Of a stretch of 6,463 bases of DNA, positions 1-6,394 are shown one piece after another. Position 1 is the first letter of the stretch, and each line of letters opens with the position of its first letter. The notes beneath the pieces are model-generated. The model did not search any database. It worked only from the letters and a program-made list of their open reading frames with translations, and was not told the origin of the DNA. The stretch comes from Clostridium sp. (lineage in GTDB: Bacteria; Bacillota_A; Clostridia; Lachnospirales; Lachnospiraceae). A program made the translations under genes and the position numbers. The stretch is from contig JAMPAW010000181.1 of the NCBI GenBank assembly GCA_023666975.1, forward strand, positions 1 through 6,463. Direction: 5' to 3'.

Positions 1-15
1 TTATCGCAGGTGAAC

Positions 16-91
16 TTTCCCTTATCGTTTCCCTTGTGTTATATCTTCCCATAGGGTGTTACTCATCCTGATAAGGGAAAATGAGGGAAAC
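16..91. repeat. Cluster of four TTTCCCT-core half-sites in inverted pairs
   Basis: TTTCCCTTATC (16-26) is followed directly by GTTTCCCTTGTG (27-38). After a 31-base gap come their inverted counterparts GATAAGGGAAA (70-80) and ATGAGGGAAAC (81-91). The outer pair, 16-26 against 70-80, is a perfect 11-bp inverted repeat; GTTTCCCTT (27-35) matches the complement of 83-91 at 8 of 9 positions. Cores within each pair are 12 and 10 bp apart, about one helical turn, which suits cooperative protein binding such as recombinase arm sites, a replication initiator or a repressor. Which of these applies cannot be told from the window. The rest of 1-268 shows no convincing gene, and no clear hairpin terminator was seen downstream of the leftward operon. 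Confidence 0.6.
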
Positions 92-268
92 AAAATCACA
101 TAAAACATTATAACACAATATAAATCAGGCGAAAAGAACTGATTGAAATGCTTTCATTATTTAGGTTCTAAATTGCGAATATCTTTATATAAGAAAACGC
201 AATCCCAGAAAATCTCATTGTTCGCCTACATTAATTGTTCTTTAAAATTTCTCCTTGTACATTACTCA

Positions 269-946
269 TTAAGTATTCTCTGATAGATATTTAGTAAATA
301 TATTATCCTTTCGACGTATATATTTACTATTTTCTTTTTTGTATCTATCAAATAACACTGATGTGTGCATATATTTTAAATAATACTCACATTCACTAGA
401 TTTTTGCGCAACCAGAATTTCTTCTAAAGCATTATCTCTAATTGAAAGCAGCCCGATTCCTACTTTCTTCAATACATCAATATCTACAAGCGGAATATTT
501 TTTTGTGGTAAAGCCAAATAGGAATAATCCGAAAAAAGCAAGTACCTTTGTGCTTGCACAAGACCATTTTTCCAATCACTGATTTTTGCTTCCACCGCAA
601 TGGTTATCCCTAATCTTGCATTTTTTATATTATTAATTACCCTTACTATCTCCTCTTTAATTGCCACTAAACTCATTTTTACAAGCTGAAATACATATTT
701 TTTTACTTTTTCTATCGAAAATAAAAATTGATTTCCAATATCTTTTATAGTGGTTTCCTTTTTTTCATTTATATAATCCCATACTGCAAATAAATAATAA
801 TCATCCATATATTTAATTCTTCTATTTCCACCTAAATTGAATGATATGTCAGGAATTCCAATTCCCATTCTAATTTCATTTGCATAGCATATTCCATGAT
901 TGCGTAAATAATCATTCATTGAATTGACTATTTCTGCTTCTAACAT
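269..946 (-). CDS. PD-(D/E)XK nuclease-like protein with winged-helix insertion
   Basis: This is probably a DNA-acting nuclease-like protein; I do not recognise a named family. Counting from the upstream ATG at 991 (240 aa), GIPD places an acidic residue at D48 and VEAK gives E134-x-K136. It is followed by SDW and then Q146-x3-Y150, the Q-x3-Y helix typical of many PD-(D/E)XK enzymes, and by a strand, YSYLALP. Between D48 and the ExK strand, residues about 60-112 look like a winged-helix unit (YLFAVWDYI, then TIKDIGNQF, then VKKYVFQLVKMSLV), so the DNA-binding domain seems to be inserted into the nuclease core. The ATG at 946 (225 aa) is preferred because GAGG lies 9 nt upstream (956-959) and just before the kinase stop. 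The ATG at 991 has no usable ribosome site and would overlap the kinase gene by 40 bp. There is no signal peptide or membrane segment, so it is probably cytoplasmic. It is the last gene of the leftward operon and likely coupled to the kinase. Confidence 0.75.
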   Translation of the reverse strand: MLEAEIVNSMNDYLRNHGICYANEIRMGIGIPDISFNLGGNRRIKYMDDYYLFAVWDYINEKKETTIKDIGNQFLFSIEKVKKYVFQLVKMSLVAIKEEIVRVINNIKNARLGITIAVEAKISDWKNGLVQAQRYLLFSDYSYLALPQKNIPLVDIDVLKKVGIGLLSIRDNALEEILVAQKSSECEYYLKYMHTSVLFDRYKKENSKYIRRKDNIFTKYLSENT

Positions 947-951
947 TTCAA

Positions 952-2997
952 TCAACCTCGATTCTGTAATTTTGTCATTACTTCCACCCATGTTTTAAGA
1001 TGTTTATAGTCATCATCCTTGAAAATAGGCTTGAGATTTTTATAAAAGCCAATCGCATCATCAATACGATTTTTCATATATTTTACACGCTCATCAATCG
1101 TAGGCATATTTCGTAATTCCTGTATTTCTGCATTTCTTCTATACAAAAAATGCTTTCTTGTCAATCCATCCGCCACTAACATTGCAGGATTAATTCCATC
1201 ACAATATGGACAATGACATGTTATATCTTTGCCTATTTCAGACTGTAGCAACCGGATTATTTTAATTGGATTTTTACGCTCAACCGCTATATTTGCCAAG
1301 AGTTCCGGCATATAATACCTTACATACATATTAAATGGGTCACTCGTATCCTTATATAAATCTTCATAAAATGATTCAAATCTTGATGTTCCCGATTCAA
1401 ATGCATATAACCCAAATGCTAAAAGAACCAACCCAAATGCGCCTATCCTTCCGGCTATAACGGGTTTATTTGTTGATTTTTGCAAGTCAAGCAATGCTGT
1501 TGCATAATTATATAGCTGTGAAGCATTAGAATTTTCATTAATACAATCGACATAAATCCAATACATATCACAGTTTAAACCGGATAATATGTTCAGAAAG
1601 TATTCTCTTTCAGATTTATTTGTTAAAATATCTGACTTGATACAAAACCCACCAACTAAATTCCCATCAAAACCCATGGAATCCAAATAATTTCTTGTTT
1701 CCTCTAATAATTTTACATCTAAAGAAAACCAATTTTCGTTTGCATCCATTTTTATTTTTACCACATTGGAATTATTGCTCATGTGGAATGGTGCAGCAAT
1801 ATTTTTTACACCATGTTTTAATTGTTCATCGACAACCTTCTTTACATACTCCTTTTTCTTTTCATAATCTTTTAAGTCTTCCACTTCCAATCTGCTCAAA
1901 TCATCAGGTGCATATGGTAAAGCAACAAGTCCTTTTACATCGGCGTATGTATCATATGCCAATCGTATTGTCGAAGGATCTATTAGAATGTTTACATTTT
2001 GATTTTTTATCAATTTCAATAAATTTTTCTGCTGATTTTGATGATTTATTGGAAAAACAACATTTTCTACAGTATATCCATCCGCATAATATTCTTCCAG
2101 TACTGTTTTTTCGTTCCATAAACGAACATAGTGGGTCGGTTTAAAACTTTTTATAATACTTTCCGCCGTTGTATCACTGCTTTTAATATACTTGCGAATA
2201 TCGTCAATTGTATTTGGTCTCTTATAATTTTCTTTTTGTAGAAGTTCTAATAACAAGTTATCAATACTGTTATTTATAGTAGGGATAAAAAATCTAACAG
2301 ACATGGGTGGTTCCATTTTTATTTTATAGTACAATTCTTCTCTGGAACTTACTGTACCATATGGGGAATTCCCCGTAAGCAGTTCAAACAAAATCACGCC
2401 TAACGCATAATAGTCCGAACGATAATCAATATTTTTACTGTCACTGATTTGCTCGGGCGACATGTACAATGGAGTGCCTAATTGATCTCCCGTATTCGTA
2501 ATAGAAGTATAATCAATCAGCTTTGACAAGCCAAAATCCAAAATTTTTATATCGCCATTATCCAACATATATATGTTTGCCGGCTTTAAATCTCTATGAA
2601 TCAGCCTTTGCTGATGCACTGATTCGATACCACTCAATACTTGATTGAAAATATTCAATGCCTCGTCAACGCTAAATGACTTGGATTTCATTATATTTGC
2701 CAAGTCTTTTCCCTCAACAAAATCCATAATAACATATATGTATTCCCAACCATTGTCTGTAAATGTACCATCATCTATATAGCCGGCAATATATTTGCCA
2801 TAAACCTTTTTCAATGCTTCTATTTCACGAGTTATGCGATTATCAGTGCCTTTCGCAAACTCAGTAAAAACATAATCTCTTGCAAATATTTTCATTGCAT
2901 ATATTTGGTTGTTTTTCTGGCACTTATAAACTGTTCCAAAAGAACCTTTTCCCCTAAATTCAATTACTTCATATCCATCAATCTTTTTACCTATCAT
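952..2997 (-). CDS. Ser/Thr protein kinase fused to TGT-like zinc-binding region
   Basis: The N-terminal half is a complete Hanks-type kinase that should transfer phosphate from ATP to protein Ser/Thr. From the ATG at 2997 (681 aa) it shows the glycine loop GKGSFGTV (16-23), the ATP lysine K36 in YAMK, the catalytic loop HRDLKPAN (134-141, D136 and N141), DFG (154-156), the activation-segment end GTPLYMSPEQ (174-183), D195 in SDYYALG, and R260. Residues about 290-681 alternate short hydrophobic strands (NILID, GLVALPY, NIAAPF, NLVGGF, MYWIYVD, PVIAGRIGAFG) with helices, as in a TIM barrel. They then carry CHCPYC (594-599) with H616, the Cys3-His zinc pattern of tRNA-guanine transglycosylases. 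The DSGG(F/Y)Q catalytic motif of those enzymes is not evident, so transglycosylase activity is doubtful and the region may be a sensor or binding domain. There is no membrane segment, unlike PknB/PrkC receptors. The ATG is chosen because AAAGG lies 7 nt upstream; a TTG at 3015 falls before that site. The kinase call is firm; the C-terminal assignment is inference. Confidence 0.93.
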   Translation of the reverse strand: MIGKKIDGYEVIEFRGKGSFGTVYKCQKNNQIYAMKIFARDYVFTEFAKGTDNRITREIEALKKVYGKYIAGYIDDGTFTDNGWEYIYVIMDFVEGKDLANIMKSKSFSVDEALNIFNQVLSGIESVHQQRLIHRDLKPANIYMLDNGDIKILDFGLSKLIDYTSITNTGDQLGTPLYMSPEQISDSKNIDYRSDYYALGVILFELLTGNSPYGTVSSREELYYKIKMEPPMSVRFFIPTINNSIDNLLLELLQKENYKRPNTIDDIRKYIKSSDTTAESIIKSFKPTHYVRLWNEKTVLEEYYADGYTVENVVFPINHQNQQKNLLKLIKNQNVNILIDPSTIRLAYDTYADVKGLVALPYAPDDLSRLEVEDLKDYEKKKEYVKKVVDEQLKHGVKNIAAPFHMSNNSNVVKIKMDANENWFSLDVKLLEETRNYLDSMGFDGNLVGGFCIKSDILTNKSEREYFLNILSGLNCDMYWIYVDCINENSNASQLYNYATALLDLQKSTNKPVIAGRIGAFGLVLLAFGLYAFESGTSRFESFYEDLYKDTSDPFNMYVRYYMPELLANIAVERKNPIKIIRLLQSEIGKDITCHCPYCDGINPAMLVADGLTRKHFLYRRNAEIQELRNMPTIDERVKYMKNRIDDAIGFYKNLKPIFKDDDYKHLKTWVEVMTKLQNRG

Positions 2998-3034
2998 CGA
3001 AACGCCTTTCTCCAATATTACATTGGCCTATATT

Positions 3035-3063
3035 TTTATATAACACTGTACAAAAAACATAAA
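3035..3063 (-). promoter_or_regulatory. Possible internal promoter for the kinase/nuclease pair
   Basis: Reading leftward in the 75-bp gap after the methyltransferase stop, TTTATG (3063-3058) and TATAAA (3040-3035) are 17 bp apart. The -35 is a weak match and the -10 a good one. A small palindrome, CCAAT-N5-ATTGG (3012-3026), would lie at the start of the transcript and could be an operator. The site would let kinase and nuclease genes be expressed independently of the damaged upstream gene. AT-rich gaps often give such matches by chance. Confidence 0.35.
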
Positions 3064-3072
3064 TTATTGGAT

Positions 3073-5526
3073 TTAAACCATTGTTAATTGTTGGTATCGC
3101 TTCATCAATTCTGCAACGCAGCTTTCTTCTGTTGTGTCCTTAATAGAAAATCCATATGTCTGCATGACGGCTTTATCGTTCTGCATATGCGCTTTGCGCA
3201 ATTCAGGCGGCATTGTAAGTTCATCATATAAATCTGCTAAGGAGCTGTCAGGATATAATGCTCTTGCATCTAATATTGCCTGTGCAGTCTGCTCTATTTT
3301 TTGCCGCTGTTCATCAGTAGGATTACACCACGGAAAGTTGTTATATACTATATTTGCTGAATATCGATATCTCATTTCTAATCTGCCACAGACTGCTCTT
3401 ACCCATGCATTATGGATATTTGACATCATAACACCAAATATATAAAGTGATGCACTTGGAATTAACATATTTGCATCTCCACAGATAATCTCTTTCGATA
3501 CATAGCCAATAGGAATGTATCTTCGATTTTCTGAAGAATGTCTGGGAACAATAAGATAATCGCTATCGGGCTGTCTGATTTCTCCAAATAATTGTGGTGT
3601 CATGGCAAGTTTTTTCGTTGCCTCTCTATTACTTGCTTCACGCATTTCTTTCACTGCCGATATAGCATTTAACACTGGTGGAATTTGTTTCATAATATTT
3701 GGCTTGGCATCAAGCAGCCAAAGACACCATCGTTTTTCCCCATGTAAAAACTCCCTTGCGCCTAAATATTGTTTGAGAAATTGGGCAGATTGTGGATATT
3801 TACTAATAATTTCATTCTTTTGCTCATCTGAATAATCGGACAAATGCCCGCCATCATTTGGCATACTTCCAAACACCATTTCCGGTACTTTACATAACGG
3901 TTTCTTCCTGCTGACTATTGCAATATTAGGAGCATTTAATAAATATCCATTTATATAATCAACTGATATGCAGCTATCATTACAATAAATTTTTCTTTCT
4001 TTTAATTGTAAATCTGCGGCAAATCCAATAATGACACAATGCACATGAGCTTTAATTTTCGCCTCACTATCCCATCTAAATGTCCTATATGCAAAAAATA
4101 TTTCTATGCCGTTGTCAAATAGGTCATTCCACAATATTGCAGCTGATTCCCCTTGTGTTATGGAATTAGTTGAAACAAGTGCTGCTCTTATATTTGAGCC
4201 TTGCATCATTTCTCCTGATTTCTTATACCATGCAGACACATAATCCAAATTACCAGAACCTTTTAATTTACCAAATACTCTTGTAATATCCTCTTTTTGT
4301 ATTGGTATCATTAATCTTGCACCAACAAACGGCGGATTTCCCATAATATAATTTAATTCATGTTTTGGAACTATGCTTTCCCAATCAATTCTCAAAGCAT
4401 TTCCCTCAATGATATTTGCATAAGATTTTAGCGGAAGGAAGTCAAGGCTCATGTGGACAATATCTTCTGTTTCTTTCATCATCTGGCTTTCTGCAATCCA
4501 CAATGCAGTTTTGGCAACCGTTACAGCAAAATCATTGATTTCAATTCCATAAAACTGACCTATTGACACCTGTATAGGATTGATCGCTTCTCCTAATACA
4601 ATCTGTCCTCCCTGCAATTCGTCAAGAATTTCATTCTCCAGCCTGCGAAGCGAAATATAAGTTTCCGTCAGGAAATTTCCAGAGCCGCACGCTGGATCAA
4701 GAAATTTCAATCCCGCAATCTTTTTCTGAAAAGTGTTTAACTTTGTTTTTTTGGTACGTTCCACAGCAATCTTCTTAATTTCGTTTAATTCTTTTTTTAA
4801 TTCATCCAGAAACAATGGATCTATGACTTTATGGATATTTTCAATAGATGTATAGTGCATTCCGCCATTTCTACGTGTTTCAGGATTTAGAGTGCTTTCA
4901 AATGCTGCCCCAAAAATAGTCGGGCTGATATCTGACCAGTCAAAATCCGCACTTGCCTGATTCAAAAGAAGGATTTTTATTTCCTCCGTAAAAGGCGGTA
5001 TCTCTATCATTTCATCTGCAAACAACCCGCCATTGACATACGGAAAAGCAGCTAATTTGGGATTATCTTCGGCTAAATATTTATCCCTATCCTCCACCTT
5101 TGTATCAAGAACCTTAAACAGTTCCACAAGTGCCTTTCTGAAACCACCTGCAGGAATATCTTTTAAATAATCATGAAACATCATGTGATAACCGAAAATT
5201 CCCGCATCCTCCGCATATAAGCAAAATACCAACCGTACACATAATGCGTTCAGGCTCTTATAAGATCCGGCATCAGGCTCTTTATACTGTGCAAGCAGCT
5301 TGTCATAAAGTATCCCTACAATTTCTCCCGCTTTGACAGAAATCTCCATTTCATAAGAAAGCTCTTTGACCTCTTTTTGAAACATAAAATCAAACAAAGG
5401 AAGTTTATTGCGCACTTCTTCTAACAGGATTATCACTGGAGGCGCACTCGGTTTATTCATATCGTAAATTTCAAAAGATTTAAAATTACAGGTCACAATC
5501 CATAACGGTGTTTCGTTTGGTATCAT
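3073..5526 (-). CDS. MmeI/YeeA-type DNA adenine methyltransferase and specificity part (N-terminus cut off by TAG)
   Basis: This is the C-terminal 817 residues of an MmeI-like type IIG (IIL) enzyme, which transfers a methyl group from SAM to adenine N6 within its target. It begins in the linker after the nuclease domain (WIVTCNFKSFEIYDM). A helical spacer follows at about 50-215, and motif X lies around GMHYTSIENI (222-231). SAM-binding motif I is FLDPACGSGNF (275-285) and catalytic motif IV is NPPF (397-400). A target-recognition region spans about 530-730 and ends in GRLEMRYRYS, and a helical C-terminus follows. The ATG at 5526 has no Shine-Dalgarno sequence. The frame is open upstream of it (ARNYAQW) back to TAG at 5548-5550, where relatives carry Gln in PFEQA. 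Joined to the upstream fragment from the ATG at 5847, the product would be about 924 aa, close to MmeI (about 919). Translation could come only from reinitiation 21 nt after the TAG or from stop readthrough. If made, this part has the elements of an orphan methyltransferase without restriction; otherwise the whole locus is a pseudogene. Confidence 0.88.
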   Translation of the reverse strand: MIPNETPLWIVTCNFKSFEIYDMNKPSAPPVIILLEEVRNKLPLFDFMFQKEVKELSYEMEISVKAGEIVGILYDKLLAQYKEPDAGSYKSLNALCVRLVFCLYAEDAGIFGYHMMFHDYLKDIPAGGFRKALVELFKVLDTKVEDRDKYLAEDNPKLAAFPYVNGGLFADEMIEIPPFTEEIKILLLNQASADFDWSDISPTIFGAAFESTLNPETRRNGGMHYTSIENIHKVIDPLFLDELKKELNEIKKIAVERTKKTKLNTFQKKIAGLKFLDPACGSGNFLTETYISLRRLENEILDELQGGQIVLGEAINPIQVSIGQFYGIEINDFAVTVAKTALWIAESQMMKETEDIVHMSLDFLPLKSYANIIEGNALRIDWESIVPKHELNYIMGNPPFVGARLMIPIQKEDITRVFGKLKGSGNLDYVSAWYKKSGEMMQGSNIRAALVSTNSITQGESAAILWNDLFDNGIEIFFAYRTFRWDSEAKIKAHVHCVIIGFAADLQLKERKIYCNDSCISVDYINGYLLNAPNIAIVSRKKPLCKVPEMVFGSMPNDGGHLSDYSDEQKNEIISKYPQSAQFLKQYLGAREFLHGEKRWCLWLLDAKPNIMKQIPPVLNAISAVKEMREASNREATKKLAMTPQLFGEIRQPDSDYLIVPRHSSENRRYIPIGYVSKEIICGDANMLIPSASLYIFGVMMSNIHNAWVRAVCGRLEMRYRYSANIVYNNFPWCNPTDEQRQKIEQTAQAILDARALYPDSSLADLYDELTMPPELRKAHMQNDKAVMQTYGFSIKDTTEESCVAELMKRYQQLTMV

Positions 5527-5547
5527 CCATTGGGCATAATTGCGGGC

Positions 5548-5847
5548 CTATTCAAAAGGTGTACGCAGAATTCCGTCTGATTGTGACATCTTCTTATCCA
5601 AGTCCTTATCTATACTTTTTTGCTCTATTAAAACCCGTGTTTCAGGTATGTAAACATCAATAAATTTAGTCTGACCATCTACTGTAACTCGCTTTTCAAA
5701 AATAATCTTCTGTGTAACATCTCCAATTCCTAAAACATTACTGAGAAATTCAATCCAAAATTTTTGACAGTCACTTTTTTCATCACCTATGCCGCGCCAG
5801 TCATTGTAAAATTTTGTTGCAGCGGCTCTCTTTTCTGCTTCGGTCAT
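5548..5847 (-). CDS. N-terminal nuclease domain fragment of the MmeI-like enzyme (ends at premature TAG)
   Basis: These 99 residues match the N-terminal domain of MmeI-type enzymes, which in the intact protein cuts DNA a fixed distance from the site bound by the methyltransferase and recognition domains. FIDVYIPETRVLIEQKS supplies the PD-(D/E)XK residues D64, E75 and K77, in the same arrangement as reported for MmeI (D70, E80, K82). The frame stops at TAG (5548-5550) just after TPFE and continues in frame with ARNYAQW into the 817-residue partner, so one base change (CAG to TAG) explains the split. The ATG at 5847 is chosen because GAGGTG (5857-5852) sits directly upstream and because family members begin with a similar short helix; an upstream TTG at 5880 precedes the ribosome site. 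The isolated domain lacks DNA recognition and is unlikely to act on its own. It is the first gene of the leftward operon. Confidence 0.82.
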   Translation of the reverse strand: MTEAEKRAAATKFYNDWRGIGDEKSDCQKFWIEFLSNVLGIGDVTQKIIFEKRVTVDGQTKFIDVYIPETRVLIEQKSIDKDLDKKMSQSDGILRTPFE

Positions 5848-5895
5848 AATACACCTCGTTTTTAATAGAAATTCCCCCAAGAACTTTTTGTTTAT

Positions 5896-5924
5896 ATTCT
5901 ATCACATACATAGGTAAAAATCAG
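5896..5924 (-). promoter_or_regulatory. Likely extended -10 promoter of the leftward operon
   Basis: On the minus strand, TGATAGAAT (5904-5896) is an extended -10 (TGn plus TAGAAT). A weak -35, CTGATT (5924-5919), lies 17 bp further upstream. It is about 50 bp ahead of the ATG at 5847, in an AT-rich stretch. The promoter is back to back with the CIRCE-controlled promoter; the two do not overlap. Confidence 0.45.
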
Positions 5925-5954
5925 CAAAAAATTTCAAATTATAGTATTTTTTTA

Positions 5955-5983
5955 TTGACAATGTCTATATTTAGTGTTAATCT
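5955..5983 (+). promoter_or_regulatory. Sigma-A type promoter of the yjzC-like gene
   Basis: A consensus -35, TTGACA (5955-5960), is followed after 17 bp by TAATCT (5978-5983), a weak -10 that directly abuts the CIRCE operator. A perfect -35 with the repressor palindrome at the transcription start is the usual arrangement of HrcA-controlled groE promoters in Firmicutes. An alternative -10, TATATT (5966-5971), is too close to this -35. Confidence 0.65.
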
Positions 5984-6018
5984 GTTATTAGCACTCACTT
6001 TTATTGAGTGCCAATAAC
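5984..6018 (+). promoter_or_regulatory. CIRCE element (HrcA operator)
   Basis: TTAGCACTC (5988-5996), a 9-base spacer (5997-6005) and GAGTGCCAA (6006-6014) match the CIRCE consensus TTAGCACTC-N9-GAGTGCTAA with one mismatch. The palindrome extends outward to GTTATTAGCACTC and GAGTGCCAATAAC (13-base arms, one mismatch). HrcA binds this element and represses transcription until heat shock titrates its GroE-dependent folding. It lies between the promoter and the ribosome site of the downstream small gene, so the transcript would also begin with this hairpin. Confidence 0.93.
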
Positions 6019-6036
6019 AGGAAGGGAGGATTGATT

Positions 6037-6219
6037 ATGCCACTTAAACCAGGCGAAAAAGCTCCTGCTTCTGGACAATATGGCGTCATTGGACCTCGTG
6101 GCGGAAAACTTAACAAAGAAGTTACCGTTGTTAAAGGTGAACCAATGCCACCAACACAGAAAGCAGGTCAGACTTATGTGATGAACGATCCCACAAATAA
6201 TAAGTCTGGCAAACTCTAA
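6037..6219 (+). CDS. YjzC-family small protein under CIRCE control
   Basis: This 60-residue protein starts MPLKPGEKAPASGQY and later has KGEPMPPTQKAGQTY. It resembles the YjzC-like family of Bacillus (KTGEKAPNNGIY near the start, a central V..EAGDRFPxT segment), whose molecular role is not established as far as I know. It is hydrophilic and rich in Lys, Gly and Pro, with no signal peptide, membrane segment or cysteines, so it is probably a small soluble cytoplasmic protein. The ATG is preceded by GGGAGG (6024-6029) at 7 nt spacing; an earlier in-frame start at 6004 would lie inside the CIRCE element and is rejected. It has its own promoter, CIRCE operator and terminator, so it is likely a single-gene heat-inducible unit independent of the leftward cassette. 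Family assignment is from motif resemblance; the heat-shock role is inferred from the operator. Confidence 0.85.
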   Translation: MPLKPGEKAPASGQYGVIGPRGGKLNKEVTVVKGEPMPPTQKAGQTYVMNDPTNNKSGKL

Positions 6220-6240
6220 AATTGAATATCCTACCAGCTG

Positions 6241-6272
6241 AGCTACCTGATATAAGGTAGCTTTGCTCATTT
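6241..6272 (+). terminator. Hairpin terminator after the yjzC-like gene
   Basis: AGCTACCT (6241-6248) and AGGTAGCT (6255-6262) form a perfect 8-bp stem with a 6-base loop, 21 bases after the stop codon. The T-rich tail (TT then GCTCATTTTAT) is interrupted, so termination may be moderate. Confidence 0.6.
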
Positions 6273-6334
6273 TATATCATAAATCATTCAGAAAATAAAA
6301 CAATAAGTAAACATAAAGATAGCTTTTATTATTA

Positions 6335-6394
6335 CCCCTGCAAGGGCGAAATCCCCATTGCATAAACGAAGTTTGTGCAATGGGTGTATTTCGC
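6335..6394 (-). other. Long hairpin with CGCCCTT core, oriT-like (MOBQ type)
   Basis: CCCATTGCATAAAC (6354-6367), loop GAA and GTTTGTGCAATGGG (6371-6384) form a 14-bp stem whose only imperfection is a T:G pair. GCGAAAT (6346-6352) and ATTTCGC (6388-6394) add an outer 7-bp stem. On the minus strand the hairpin is followed immediately by TTTCGCCCTTGCAGGGG (6351-6335). From memory, MOBQ origins of transfer (RSF1010, pSK41/pGO1) have an inverted repeat followed by AAGTGCGCCCTTACGGG, with the nick inside this core. Layout and core both fit, so this is a candidate oriT whose MobA/MobL relaxase would lie outside the window. There is no T-run after the stem on either strand, which argues against a simple terminator. 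The flank 6395-6463 is clearly GC-richer than the rest of the window. Confidence 0.5.

Noticed and set aside
1..52. Minus-strand start MGRYNTRET running off the left edge
   Set aside because: Only 17 codons, poor ribosome site and overlap with the TTTCCCT repeats; nothing supports translation.
1695..2144. 149-codon plus-strand open frame opposite the kinase C-terminal region
   Set aside because: Antisense to a clearly coding frame, with a composition typical of a shadow (rich in His, Leu, Phe), no ribosome site and no recognisable motif.
5548..5550. Genome-wide reassignment of TAG as Gln
   Set aside because: The other genes here end in TAA or TGA, so a reassignment is not excluded, but a single TAG at one Gln position is more simply a nonsense mutation.
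6001..6270. 89-codon minus-strand frame across the yjzC-like gene and CIRCE
   Set aside because: Antisense to a gene with a strong ribosome site and family match; it starts in the terminator stem.
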